Positions 35,636 through 44,742 of a stretch of DNA of 64,000 nt are shown in pieces. Location of the stretch: the NCBI GenBank assembly GCA_049671745.1, contig JBATVL010000078.1, positions 40,871-104,870 of the forward strand, in the 5' to 3' direction. Position 1 is the stretch's first letter. Each line of letters begins with the position of its first letter. Under the pieces are notes generated by a model. That model was given only the letters and a program-made list of their open reading frames with translations, was not told the DNA's origin and searched no databases. Made by a program: the position numbers and the translations under genes. The DNA comes from SNAP01 sp049671745. Its GTDB lineage: Bacteria > Bacteroidota > Bacteroidia > Bacteroidales > Marinifilaceae.

Positions 35636-36460
35636 ATGTTTAAGAATAATTATTATTGTCTTATAGCTGGCTTGCCTGATTTGATTGCTGATGATAATAA
35701 GGTCCCTTTCATGATTTCTGACTTTAGAGAGGAGTTACTTTTGTATCTTTCTAAAGGCGACTTGAAATTAATAGATCTTTTTTTCTTGCAAGAGGATAAT
35801 AAAACTCTACTTTCTCTCTTACATAAGGGGGAAGCTGAGCTGTCTATTGTGGCTAATTTTTCGCCCTCTTATATAGAGGAACGACTTAAGGAGCCTAAGG
35901 ATTTGCCTTCTTATATGATAGAGTTTATTAATAATAATCAGAGTGAGAAGAAGAAATACGATGTTTCTGACGAGAATGAACTTACTTGGATGTTCTTCGA
36001 TTATGCGAGGAAGTCTAAATCTAAGTTTATTAGAGATTTCTTTACTTTCGAGATGAATCTTAGGAATCTTACTACTGCGCTTAATTGTAGAAAATACGAT
36101 AGAGAGTTGCAAAAAGAGATTATAGGCAACAACAAGTTTGCTGAGGCTCTTAGAACTTCTAAGTTGAAAGATTTTGGTCTTTCAGATGATTTTCCTTTCG
36201 TTGAAAGAGTACTTTCCTTTTTTGATAATCCTGCTATGATAGAGAAAGAAAAACAGCTTGATTTATTGCGCTGGGACTTCCTTGATGAGAAAACTACTTT
36301 TGAGTATTTTTCTATAGATAAAGTTCTTTCTTTTCTTATTCGTTTGCTGCTTATTGAAAGATGGTCTAAATTGGATACCGAATCAGGTAAGAAAGTGTTT
36401 AATGGATTAATTACCCGACTTCGTAACAGCCTTGAGTTCTCTAAAGAATTCGCTATTTAG
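35636..36460 (+). CDS. DUF2764 protein, likely V-ATPase subunit C equivalent
   Basis: A 274-residue soluble protein of the DUF2764 family, found in V-ATPase operons of Bacteroidota and related phyla at the place where subunit C would lie. It is mostly helical with conserved-looking YYCLIAGLPDL at the N-terminus and FTFEMNLRNLTTALNCRKY around residue 140, the latter resembling the C/d-subunit repeat. No classical subunit C gene is present in the operon, so it probably fills that role; this is inference from position. Confidence 0.8.
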   Translation: MFKNNYYCLIAGLPDLIADDNKVPFMISDFREELLLYLSKGDLKLIDLFFLQEDNKTLLSLLHKGEAELSIVANFSPSYIEERLKEPKDLPSYMIEFINNNQSEKKKYDVSDENELTWMFFDYARKSKSKFIRDFFTFEMNLRNLTTALNCRKYDRELQKEIIGNNKFAEALRTSKLKDFGLSDDFPFVERVLSFFDNPAMIEKEKQLDLLRWDFLDEKTTFEYFSIDKVLSFLIRLLLIERWSKLDTESGKKVFNGLITRLRNSLEFSKEFAI

Positions 36461-36502
36461 TTATGAGTTTGTAGTTTAAAAAAGATTTTAAAGATATAGC
36501 TA

Positions 36503-38266
36503 ATGAAAAAAAATAATGCATTAGGAAAAGTATTAAACATAATTGCTAACCTTGTTGTCGTGCGCTTTGAAGGGGCTGTTTCTCAAAATGAGATTGCCTT
36601 TATCAATCACGGTGGCGTTAAGCTTATGGCTGAGGTTATTAAAGTTATTGAGAATGATGCTTATGTGCAGGTTTTTGAGAGTACACGTGGACTGAAACCA
36701 GGCACGGAGGTTACTTTTGAAGGGCACATGCTAGAGGTTACTCTAGGACCTGGTATTCTTTCAAAGAATTACGATGGTTTACAGAATGACCTAGATAAAA
36801 TGGATGGAGTATTCCTTAAACGAGGAGATTATACTAACCCATTAGATGATGATAAGATATGGGCTTTCACACCTCTTGCTCGTACAGGCGATGTAGTTGT
36901 TGCTGCCGATTGGCTTGGTAACGTTAAGGAGAATTGGCTTGATCATAAGATTATGGTTCCATTCAAATTTACTGGCTCTTTTAAAGTTAAAGAGATTGTT
37001 GCTGAAGGTGAATATAAGATTCATGATAAGATTGCTGTTCTTGAAGATGAAAAAGGGATAGAGCATGTTGTGACTATGGTTCAGAAATGGCCAGTTAAAC
37101 AAGCAATCCAAGGATATGATAACAAACCTAGACCTATGCGTCAGATGGAAACAGGAGTGAGAGTTATTGATACTCTAAATCCTATTCTTGAAGGAGGAAC
37201 TGGTTTTATTCCTGGACCTTTTGGTACTGGTAAAACAGTACTTCAGCATGCTATCTCTCGTCAGGCTGATGCCGATGTTATTATTGTAGCTGCTTGTGGT
37301 GAGCGTGCTAATGAGGTTGTGGAAATCTTTACTGAATTCCCTGAGCTTGATGATCCACGTACAGGACGTAAGCTTATGGAAAGAACCACCCTTATTGCTA
37401 ATACGTCTAATATGCCAGTTGCGGCTCGTGAGGCTTCTGTATATACTGCTATGACCCTTGGTGAGTATTATCGTTCTATGGGATTAAAAGTTCTTCTTTT
37501 AGCCGATTCAACATCTCGTTGGGCACAGGCTTTAAGAGAAATGTCTAACCGTTTGGAAGAACTTCCAGGACCAGATGCCTTTCCAATGGACATATCAGCA
37601 ATTATCGCTGCATTCTATGCTAGGGCTGGTTTTGTGTATTTAAATAATGGTAAGACAGGTTCTGTTACATTTATAGGTACGGTTTCTCCTGCTGGAGGTA
37701 ACCTTAAAGAGCCAGTTACTGAATCTACAAAAAAAGCTGCACGTTGTTTCTACGCACTTTCTCAGGAGAGAGCCGATTCTAAACGTTATCCTGCCATAGA
37801 TGCTCTTGATTCTTACTCTAAATATCTTGAATACCCTGAATTTGTTGAGTATGCCAAAAATAACATATCTTCTGATTGGATAGATAAGGTTAATGAGGCA
37901 AGAAATATTCTTGTTAGAGGTAAAGAAACCTACGAGCAGATTAATATTCTTGGTGATGACGGTGTACCATTAGAGTATCATAAGATATTTTGGCGTGCTG
38001 AGGTTGTTGACTTTATTATTCTTCAACAAGATGCTTTCGATAATATTGATGCAAACTGTTCTATGGAACGTCAAGAATATATGCTTGATAAGGTGCTTGA
38101 TTTAGTTCATAGAGATATGCAATTTGATTCTTTTGAAGGGATAAATCCATACTTTAAAAAGTTAATTAATATCTTGAAACAAATGAACTACTCTGAGTTT
38201 AAATCTGCAGACTTCAAGAAATATGAAGAAGCACTTGAAACTGAACTTCAGGTAGTAATGAATTAG
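36503..38266 (+). CDS. ntpA: V-type ATPase catalytic subunit A
   Basis: A 587-residue catalytic subunit. The P-loop GPFGTGKTVLQHAI lies near residue 235, the ERANEVVEIFTEFPEL segment near 265, and DSTSRWAQALREMS near 335. The long non-homologous insert of A subunits precedes the P-loop. It hydrolyses or makes ATP in the head of the rotary enzyme. Position and length are standard. Confidence 0.98.
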   Translation: MKKNNALGKVLNIIANLVVVRFEGAVSQNEIAFINHGGVKLMAEVIKVIENDAYVQVFESTRGLKPGTEVTFEGHMLEVTLGPGILSKNYDGLQNDLDKMDGVFLKRGDYTNPLDDDKIWAFTPLARTGDVVVAADWLGNVKENWLDHKIMVPFKFTGSFKVKEIVAEGEYKIHDKIAVLEDEKGIEHVVTMVQKWPVKQAIQGYDNKPRPMRQMETGVRVIDTLNPILEGGTGFIPGPFGTGKTVLQHAISRQADADVIIVAACGERANEVVEIFTEFPELDDPRTGRKLMERTTLIANTSNMPVAAREASVYTAMTLGEYYRSMGLKVLLLADSTSRWAQALREMSNRLEELPGPDAFPMDISAIIAAFYARAGFVYLNNGKTGSVTFIGTVSPAGGNLKEPVTESTKKAARCFYALSQERADSKRYPAIDALDSYSKYLEYPEFVEYAKNNISSDWIDKVNEARNILVRGKETYEQINILGDDGVPLEYHKIFWRAEVVDFIILQQDAFDNIDANCSMERQEYMLDKVLDLVHRDMQFDSFEGINPYFKKLINILKQMNYSEFKSADFKKYEEALETELQVVMN

Positions 38267-38327
38267 TAGTTCGTAGTTTTTAAGTTATATATTAATTATA
38301 AATTATCCATTATCAATTATAAAAGTT

Positions 38328-39653
38328 ATGGAAAATAAAACAGCTTTTCAAAAAATATACACAAAGATAAATAACATTACCAAGGCTACTTGTATGCTTC
38401 ATGCTACAGGAGTTGGTAATGAAGAAATTGCTTTGATACAAGGCCGACTTTCACAAGTTGTGAAGATAATGGGCGACGAGGTTACTCTTCAGGTTTTTCC
38501 TGGAACAGAGGGAATATCTACAGATGCAGAGGTTGTCTTTCTTGGTAGAGCCCCAGTTCTTAAAGTAGGAGATGAATTATGCGGTCGTTTCTTCAATGCC
38601 TTTGGTGATCCTATTGATGGAGGACCAGTTATTGATGGAGAAGAACGTGAGATTGGTGGTCCATCAGTAAATCCTGTACGTAGAAAACAGCCATCAGAGC
38701 TTATTGCTACAGGAATAGCGGGTATAGACCTTAATAACACCTTAGTTTCTGGACAAAAGATTCCTTTCTTTGCCGATCCTGATCAACCTTATAATGAGGT
38801 AATGGCTAATGTGGCTCTTAGAGCTAAAGCTGACAGAATCGTGCTTGGAGGTATGGGACTTACTAATGACGATTATCTTTACTTTAAAAATCTTTTCGAT
38901 TCGGCAGGTGCTCTTGATAGAATTGTAAGTTTTGTAAACACTACAATGGCTCCTCCAGTTCAAAGATTACTTATTCCTGATATGGCTCTTGCAGCTGCAG
39001 AGTATTTTGCTGTTGACAGAAACGAGAAAGTACTTGTTCTTCTTACTGATATGACACTTTATGCTGATGCATTGAGTATTGTTTCAAACCGTATGGACCA
39101 GATTCCTTCTAAAGATTCTATGCCAGGATCTCTTTATTCTGATTTAGCTAAAATCTATGAGAAAGCGGTGCAGTTTCCTGAAGGTGGTTCTATAACTATC
39201 ATTGCTGTAACAACTCTTTCTGGTGGTGATATTACTCATGCTATTCCTGATAATACTGGATATATTACAGAGGGACAATTGTTCTTACGTAAGGATACAG
39301 AGATAGGAAAAGTTATTGTTGACCCATTCCGTTCTCTTTCTAGACTTAAACAATTAGTTATTGGAGAGAAGACTAGGGAAGATCATCCGCAGGTTATGAA
39401 TGCTGCTATTAGACTTTACGCTGATGCTGCAAATGCAAGAACTAAGATGGAGAATGGTTTCGATTTGACTGATTATGATCAGCGTACTTTAGATTATGCG
39501 AAGAAATATTCTAATGACCTTTTAGCTATTGACGTAAACGTAAGTACGGAAGAAATGCTTGATACTGCTTGGGATCTTTTCGGCAAACATTTCACTAAAG
39601 AAGAGGTGGGTATTAAACAAGTTCTTGTTGATAAATACTGGAAGGCTAATTAA
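38328..39653 (+). CDS. ntpB: V-type ATPase regulatory subunit B
   Basis: A 441-residue non-catalytic head subunit related to F-type alpha. It lacks a functional P-loop, as expected, and carries GQKIPFFADPDQPYNEV around residue 140 in its place, with TDMTLYADALSIVSNRMDQIP near 240. It alternates with subunit A in the hexameric head. It lies 61 bp after ntpA. Confidence 0.97.
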   Translation: MENKTAFQKIYTKINNITKATCMLHATGVGNEEIALIQGRLSQVVKIMGDEVTLQVFPGTEGISTDAEVVFLGRAPVLKVGDELCGRFFNAFGDPIDGGPVIDGEEREIGGPSVNPVRRKQPSELIATGIAGIDLNNTLVSGQKIPFFADPDQPYNEVMANVALRAKADRIVLGGMGLTNDDYLYFKNLFDSAGALDRIVSFVNTTMAPPVQRLLIPDMALAAAEYFAVDRNEKVLVLLTDMTLYADALSIVSNRMDQIPSKDSMPGSLYSDLAKIYEKAVQFPEGGSITIIAVTTLSGGDITHAIPDNTGYITEGQLFLRKDTEIGKVIVDPFRSLSRLKQLVIGEKTREDHPQVMNAAIRLYADAANARTKMENGFDLTDYDQRTLDYAKKYSNDLLAIDVNVSTEEMLDTAWDLFGKHFTKEEVGIKQVLVDKYWKAN

Positions 39654-39698
39654 TAATAGCTGATAAGTAATATGATTTTTGAATAAAAATTAAAATAA

Positions 39699-40298
39699 AT
39701 GGCAATAAAGTTTCAATACAATAAAACAGCATTACAGGGACTCGACAAACAGTTGAAGGTTCGTGTAAGAGCGTTGCCGACTATCAAGAATAAAGAATCT
39801 GCTCTTCGCCTTGAGGTGAAGAAAGCTAAGAATACAGCTAAAGAGTTTGATAAAAAGTTACAAGAAGCTATAGAGGCTCAGGCTAATATGCTAAGACTTT
39901 GGGACGAATACACACCTGGACTTGTGTCTATCTACGATGTAGAGATGGATGTAAAGAAGATTGCAGGTGTGCGTGTTCCAATTCTTGGAAAAGTACTTTT
40001 TAAAGTAGGCGATTTTAGTATGTTTAATAGTCCACAGTGGTTTCTTGATGGTATAGAGAATCTGAAATCTTTGGTTGAGATAGCCTTAGAGCGTGAAGTT
40101 TTTCATCGTAAGATGGAGCTTTTAAATCATGCTCGTAAAAAGACTACACAGAAGGTTAATCTTTATGAAAAAGTACAGATTCCTGGCTATGAAGATGCTA
40201 TTAGAAAGATTAAACGTTTTCTTGAAGATTATGAAAATCTATCTAAGTCGGCACAAAAGATTGTTAAAACTCGTAGAATGAAGGAGGATATGGCATGA
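39699..40298 (+). CDS. ntpD: V-type ATPase subunit D
   Basis: A 199-residue central-shaft subunit, helical from end to end, with long N- and C-terminal coiled helices as in family D. It rotates inside the A3B3 head. Its end contains AAGGAGG, the Shine-Dalgarno of the next gene, and the stop overlaps the ntpI start by 4 bp (ATGA), so translational coupling is likely. Confidence 0.92.
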   Translation: MAIKFQYNKTALQGLDKQLKVRVRALPTIKNKESALRLEVKKAKNTAKEFDKKLQEAIEAQANMLRLWDEYTPGLVSIYDVEMDVKKIAGVRVPILGKVLFKVGDFSMFNSPQWFLDGIENLKSLVEIALEREVFHRKMELLNHARKKTTQKVNLYEKVQIPGYEDAIRKIKRFLEDYENLSKSAQKIVKTRRMKEDMA

Positions 40299-42091
40299 TA
40301 GTTCCAATGAAAAAATTGACTTCTATTATCTTTTATAAAGATTACCCTCTCTTTCTAGAGAAACTTAGGGACTTAGGAGTTGTACATATATTTACAAAGA
40401 AGAATATTCATCTAGATAATGAGTCTTTAATGACTAAGATGAATCTTCTGAAGACTTATAATGATACTATCAAGTTTATATCTCGTTATTCTAAGGATGA
40501 TTTAACTAAAGAGAATAATGAAAATGGAGAAGAATTATTCTCTAATATAGAGAAGTATAGAACTAAATTAGAGAAATTAGAATCTAGTTTGGCTATTCTT
40601 AAAAAGGATATATCTACTCTCGAACCTTGGGGTGAATTCTCTAAGGAAAGATTATTACAACTATCAGAGGCAGGTGCTCGTATAGATTTCTTTATATGCA
40701 ATTCTAGTAAATTTAAAGAAGAGTGGGTAGAGGAAAATAATGCTATAGAGATTGCTGATGAGTCAGGACAGAGATTCTTTATTACAGTATCCTACGATGG
40801 TAAAAGACCTGAGATAGATGCTGAACCTTTTGAAATGCCTGAATCCTCTTTATCTGAAATGTATGAAAATTTACAATCTTTAGTAAAAGAGAGAGAGAGT
40901 ATCTTAAGTTTCTTCAGCAGAGCATCACAATCTGTAACTTCTCTTGAAAAGGCTAAGAATTCTTTAAAACAAGATTTAGATTTCGAGACCATAGTTGAGA
41001 GTTCTGAATATGCTGCAGAGGATAAGTTAATTGTTCTAGAAGCATGGTTACCTTTTGATGCAGAAACTGTTATTTTACCTTGGTTGGAGAATAGAGATGT
41101 ATATTACACTATCGAAAAGCCTGAAATAGGGGATAATGTTCCTGTTAAATTAAAGAACGGTAAGTTTGCCTCTCTTTTTGAGTTTATTGGTGAGCTTTAT
41201 TCTATGCCTAAATACGGAGAGATTGATCTTACACCATTCTTTGCTCCTTTCTTTGTTATCTTCTTTGGACTATGTTTAGGAGATGCAGGTTATGGATTAT
41301 TGATTATAGTGGGTGCTACTCTTTATAAATTTAAGGCAAACAAAAAGACAAGACCTATTCTTACTCTTTTACAATGGCTTGGTTTAGGTACTGTGGCTAT
41401 GGGCCTATTAGTTGGAACTTTCTTTGGTATTAATCTAATAGAAAGTGATATCACATGGTTATCAGAGATTAAAAAGTATATGTTAGATTCTTCTAAAGTA
41501 TTTAACTTAGCTTTGATTATAGGTGCTGTACAGGTTGTTTTTGGTATGTTTCTTAAAGTTGGAAATGCAGTTAAACAGTTTGGATGGGGAGCTGCTCTTT
41601 CTACTATAGGTTGGTTAATCCTTATATTTGGTCAAGCTGCTGTCTATTTGATGAAAGAATCGGGTATTGATACTCAATTTCTTAATTATGGCGTGCTTTC
41701 TGTAAGTGGAGTTCTTATTCTGCTTTTAAATAACCCAAAGAGGAATGTCTTTATTAATTTCGGAGCAGGACTTTGGGATATATATAATATGGCAACAGGA
41801 CTTTTAGGTGATATCTTATCATATATTAGACTTTTTGCTTTAGGAATTTCTTCATCTGTTCTTGGTTTAGTATTTAACGATATTGCTGTGAATATGAGTG
41901 GAGATACTCCAGTTGTTAGTCAATTGGTAATGGTATTGATATTAGTTTTCGGACATGGTATTAATATTTTTATGGCAGGCCTTGGTTCTTTTGTGCATCC
42001 AATGCGTTTGACTTTTGTTGAGTTTTACAAGAATGCTGGATTTACAGGAGGTAGCAAGAAATATATTCCATTCCAAAAGATTACTAATTAG
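40295..42091 (+). CDS. ntpI: V-type ATPase membrane subunit I
   Basis: A 598-residue subunit (a-subunit equivalent). The N-terminal cytoplasmic half (1-310) has coiled-coil arms. The C-terminal half has about seven or eight membrane helices, including DLTPFFAPFFVIFFGLCLGD near 325, LGDILSYIRLFALGISS near 508 with the essential Arg in SYIRLF, and FGHGINIFMAGLGSFVHPMRL near 555. It forms the ion half-channels against the K ring. Confidence 0.96.
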   Translation: MIVPMKKLTSIIFYKDYPLFLEKLRDLGVVHIFTKKNIHLDNESLMTKMNLLKTYNDTIKFISRYSKDDLTKENNENGEELFSNIEKYRTKLEKLESSLAILKKDISTLEPWGEFSKERLLQLSEAGARIDFFICNSSKFKEEWVEENNAIEIADESGQRFFITVSYDGKRPEIDAEPFEMPESSLSEMYENLQSLVKERESILSFFSRASQSVTSLEKAKNSLKQDLDFETIVESSEYAAEDKLIVLEAWLPFDAETVILPWLENRDVYYTIEKPEIGDNVPVKLKNGKFASLFEFIGELYSMPKYGEIDLTPFFAPFFVIFFGLCLGDAGYGLLIIVGATLYKFKANKKTRPILTLLQWLGLGTVAMGLLVGTFFGINLIESDITWLSEIKKYMLDSSKVFNLALIIGAVQVVFGMFLKVGNAVKQFGWGAALSTIGWLILIFGQAAVYLMKESGIDTQFLNYGVLSVSGVLILLLNNPKRNVFINFGAGLWDIYNMATGLLGDILSYIRLFALGISSSVLGLVFNDIAVNMSGDTPVVSQLVMVLILVFGHGINIFMAGLGSFVHPMRLTFVEFYKNAGFTGGSKKYIPFQKITN

Positions 42092-42204
42092 AGAATAATT
42101 AATAGATTATAGTGAAAATCTTATTTATGTATAAAATATGTAATGAGATTGATCTAGATAGATAAACGAAAAAATTAAAAATAAAATAATAGGAGATTAC
42201 AATT

Positions 42205-42651
42205 ATGGGTACAATGGTTTTAGCTTATATCGGTGTGGTATTAATGGTTGGATTATCAGGAATTGGAAGTGCTTATGGAGTAACAATAGCAGGTAATGCT
42301 GCAATTGGAGCTTTAAAGAAAAATGATGAAGCTTTTGGTAATTATATAGTTCTTTCAGCTCTTTCTGGAACTCAAGGATTATACGGATTTTTAGGTTTTT
42401 TCTTGTTAAAAGACTTTCTAACTCCTGAGATGACTGCTTATCAAGCAGCTGCAATATTTGGTTGTGGATTATTTTTAGGTGCTGTATCTTTATTCTCTGC
42501 AATACGTCAAGGACAAGTTTGTGCTAATGGTATTGTAGGAATTGGTGGTGGATATGATGTGTTTGGTAAAACACTTATCTTAGCTGTATTCCCAGAGCTT
42601 TATGCTATTGTTGGAGTTGCTGCTACATTTATGGTTTCTACTATGATATAA
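42205..42651 (+). CDS. ntpK: V-type ATPase proteolipid K, Na+-type signature
   Basis: A 148-residue rotor-ring subunit with four membrane helices arising from a duplicated hairpin. By alignment with Enterococcus hirae NtpK (Na+ site L61, T64, Q65, Q110, E139), it keeps L53, T56, Q57 in LSGTQGLYGF, Q102 in AIRQGQV and E131 in FPELYAIVG. This is the full sodium-binding set. The gene follows an AGGAG Shine-Dalgarno at 42191-42195 and ends before a clear terminator. Na+ coupling is inferred from this motif and fits the Rnf and NhaD genes in the window. Confidence 0.95.
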   Translation: MGTMVLAYIGVVLMVGLSGIGSAYGVTIAGNAAIGALKKNDEAFGNYIVLSALSGTQGLYGFLGFFLLKDFLTPEMTAYQAAAIFGCGLFLGAVSLFSAIRQGQVCANGIVGIGGGYDVFGKTLILAVFPELYAIVGVAATFMVSTMI

Positions 42652-42675
42652 TATTAGAGTTCTATAAGAATATTT

Positions 42676-42707
42676 AAAGACAGTCTATCTTAGACTGTCT
42701 TTTTTTG
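42676..42707 (+). terminator. Terminator of the V-ATPase operon
   Basis: 11-bp perfect stem (AAAGACAGTCT at 42676-42686 with 42692-42702), 5-nt loop, then a T-run. It lies 25 bp after the ntpK stop. Confidence 0.9.
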
Positions 42708-42863
42708 TCTAGATATTTTACATTATTTAATATTAATGTAAAAAAATGTTAACTAAGGTTAATATAGTCATTTTCTTTTATTAATATTGTAACGACTAAT
42801 AGTAAAACAATGCATTATGAACCTAAATATTACATTTTATGTGATATTTTAAAATCTAATTTT

Positions 42864-44711
42864 ATGAGAAAATTATTTATTATAGGACTTGCTGTTCTAT
42901 CTCTACTAACTTCATGTTCTAAGGATGATGAGATTAGTAAAGTTTTTAAAGCTACGGATCTTATTGCCCCTGCAGATAAGTCTAGTATTACTGGAGATAA
43001 TACAACTTTAGAATGGAAAAAGAGTGAAGACAGTTCTACAAAATATGATGTGTTTTTAGGAACAAAAGTAGAATTAACTGATGTAGAAAAAGTTAAAACA
43101 GCTATTTCTGAGACAAAATTTAAAGCTATAAATCTTATTTCTAGTACAACTTACTATTGGAAAATAAAATCTACAAATAGTGCTGGTAAGTCTATTGATA
43201 GTAAAATATTTTCTTTTACAACAGGAATGAAAGCTTCAAATCTTATTGCTCCTGCTGATAAATCAATTGTAGTTGGAAATACAGTTAAATTAGAATGGGC
43301 AAGAAATGCTGATGCAACAGCTAAATATGATGTGTTTTTAGGAACTAATGCTGAATTTACTGATGCCCAAAAAGTTGTTACAGGAACGTCTGAATTAACT
43401 TATTCAGCTGAAAATATAAAAGTTGCAACTACATACTATTGGAAAGTAAATACAATTAATAGTAAAGGAGAAACTCTTACAACATCTACTTTCTCTTTTT
43501 CTAATGGTTTACCTACAACACCAGTATTAACTTCTCCAGCAAATAATGCAAATTTAATAAAACTTACAACAAAGTTTGTGTGGTCTAAGGCTACTCTTTT
43601 TAATGGAGCAGAGGTGACTTACAATATATATTATGCACCTACAGCTGATTTTGCTACAGCAGCAGTAAAAACTGCTGATATAACTGCTACTGAATTTTCT
43701 CTTGCAGGACTTAAAGAAGCTACAGCTTACTCATGGAAAGTTGTTGCAAAGAATGCTGCTGGAAATATTGCAGAAAGTGAAGTTTTTACTTTTACTACAC
43801 ATACTGTTCCTGTTACAACTTTATTATTACCAACTAATGGATCTACAGGATCTGCTCCAGCTCTTTTAAAGTGGAAAATAAAAGAAGGTTTTACATACAA
43901 TGTATATCTTTCAAAAGGAACTTCTACATTCGCTGCTGCAAACATTGTAAAAGCAAATGTTGCTGTAGATAATTTTGTTCTTACTGGAATAGAATTAGGT
44001 TTTACTTATTATTGGAAGATACAAGCAGTTAATTCTATTGGTACTAAATTTGAAAGTGAAACATTTAGTTTCGTAACAAAAGCAAAGCCTGCAGACGAAG
44101 GAGAATTTGTTGATAGAGATGGACATGTATATAAAACATTGAAGATTGCTGGTTCAGAATGGTTAGCAGAGAATTATGCTTTTATTCCTGCGCCTAGTTC
44201 TAACTACTTATGGATGATCCCTAATAGATCTGCAAAAGATCCTGCATATAGCAATCCTGCAGAAGACGTGAATTATAAGAAGTATGGTCTTTTGTATACT
44301 CTAGAAGCAATAAAAGAAGTTTTACCTGTAGGATGGCATATCGCAACAGATGAAGAATGGAATGCTTTAGAAGTATCTCTTGGTATGGATGAAGCTGGAA
44401 AAACAATTACTGGAACTAGAGGAACACATGCTTCAAAATTAAGAAGTAATGATGGAAGTTGGACAGTTGATGCAACTAACTCTTCAAAAATGAGTATTCT
44501 TCCAGCAGGTAAAGGAACTTTTAGTCCTTTTGGTTCAGGAACAGCTGACTTTGGTAAAAGTGCATGGCTATGGACTTCTACTCTTGTTGTTAATGGATAT
44601 GGTAGTACTTATTATAGGAAAGTTTTTAATGGTGCAGAAGATGGAGTTAAACGTTATAAAGACAGAGGTATTACTAGAATGTCTGTACGTTTAGTGAAAG
44701 ATGCTAAATAA
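42864..44711 (+). CDS. Surface lipoprotein with fibronectin-III-like repeats and FISUMP domain
   Basis: 615 residues. A lipoprotein signal ends in LLTSC (Cys18). Four fibronectin type III-like repeats follow at about 35-120, 125-215, 220-310 and 315-400, each with a YYWKI/YSWKV signature. The C-terminal domain (about 410-615) starts FVDRDGHVYKTLKIAGSEW and has LPVGWHIATDEEWNAL, matching the FISUMP (Fibrobacter succinogenes major paralogous) domain. It is likely exposed on the cell surface in adhesion or glycan binding. The ATG at 42864 is chosen over one 54 bp upstream because the lipoprotein signal begins there. It is paired with the next lipoprotein gene. Confidence 0.85.
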   Translation: MRKLFIIGLAVLSLLTSCSKDDEISKVFKATDLIAPADKSSITGDNTTLEWKKSEDSSTKYDVFLGTKVELTDVEKVKTAISETKFKAINLISSTTYYWKIKSTNSAGKSIDSKIFSFTTGMKASNLIAPADKSIVVGNTVKLEWARNADATAKYDVFLGTNAEFTDAQKVVTGTSELTYSAENIKVATTYYWKVNTINSKGETLTTSTFSFSNGLPTTPVLTSPANNANLIKLTTKFVWSKATLFNGAEVTYNIYYAPTADFATAAVKTADITATEFSLAGLKEATAYSWKVVAKNAAGNIAESEVFTFTTHTVPVTTLLLPTNGSTGSAPALLKWKIKEGFTYNVYLSKGTSTFAAANIVKANVAVDNFVLTGIELGFTYYWKIQAVNSIGTKFESETFSFVTKAKPADEGEFVDRDGHVYKTLKIAGSEWLAENYAFIPAPSSNYLWMIPNRSAKDPAYSNPAEDVNYKKYGLLYTLEAIKEVLPVGWHIATDEEWNALEVSLGMDEAGKTITGTRGTHASKLRSNDGSWTVDATNSSKMSILPAGKGTFSPFGSGTADFGKSAWLWTSTLVVNGYGSTYYRKVFNGAEDGVKRYKDRGITRMSVRLVKDAK

Positions 44712-44742
44712 CATAAATTAGTTTATATACAAAACACAAGGA

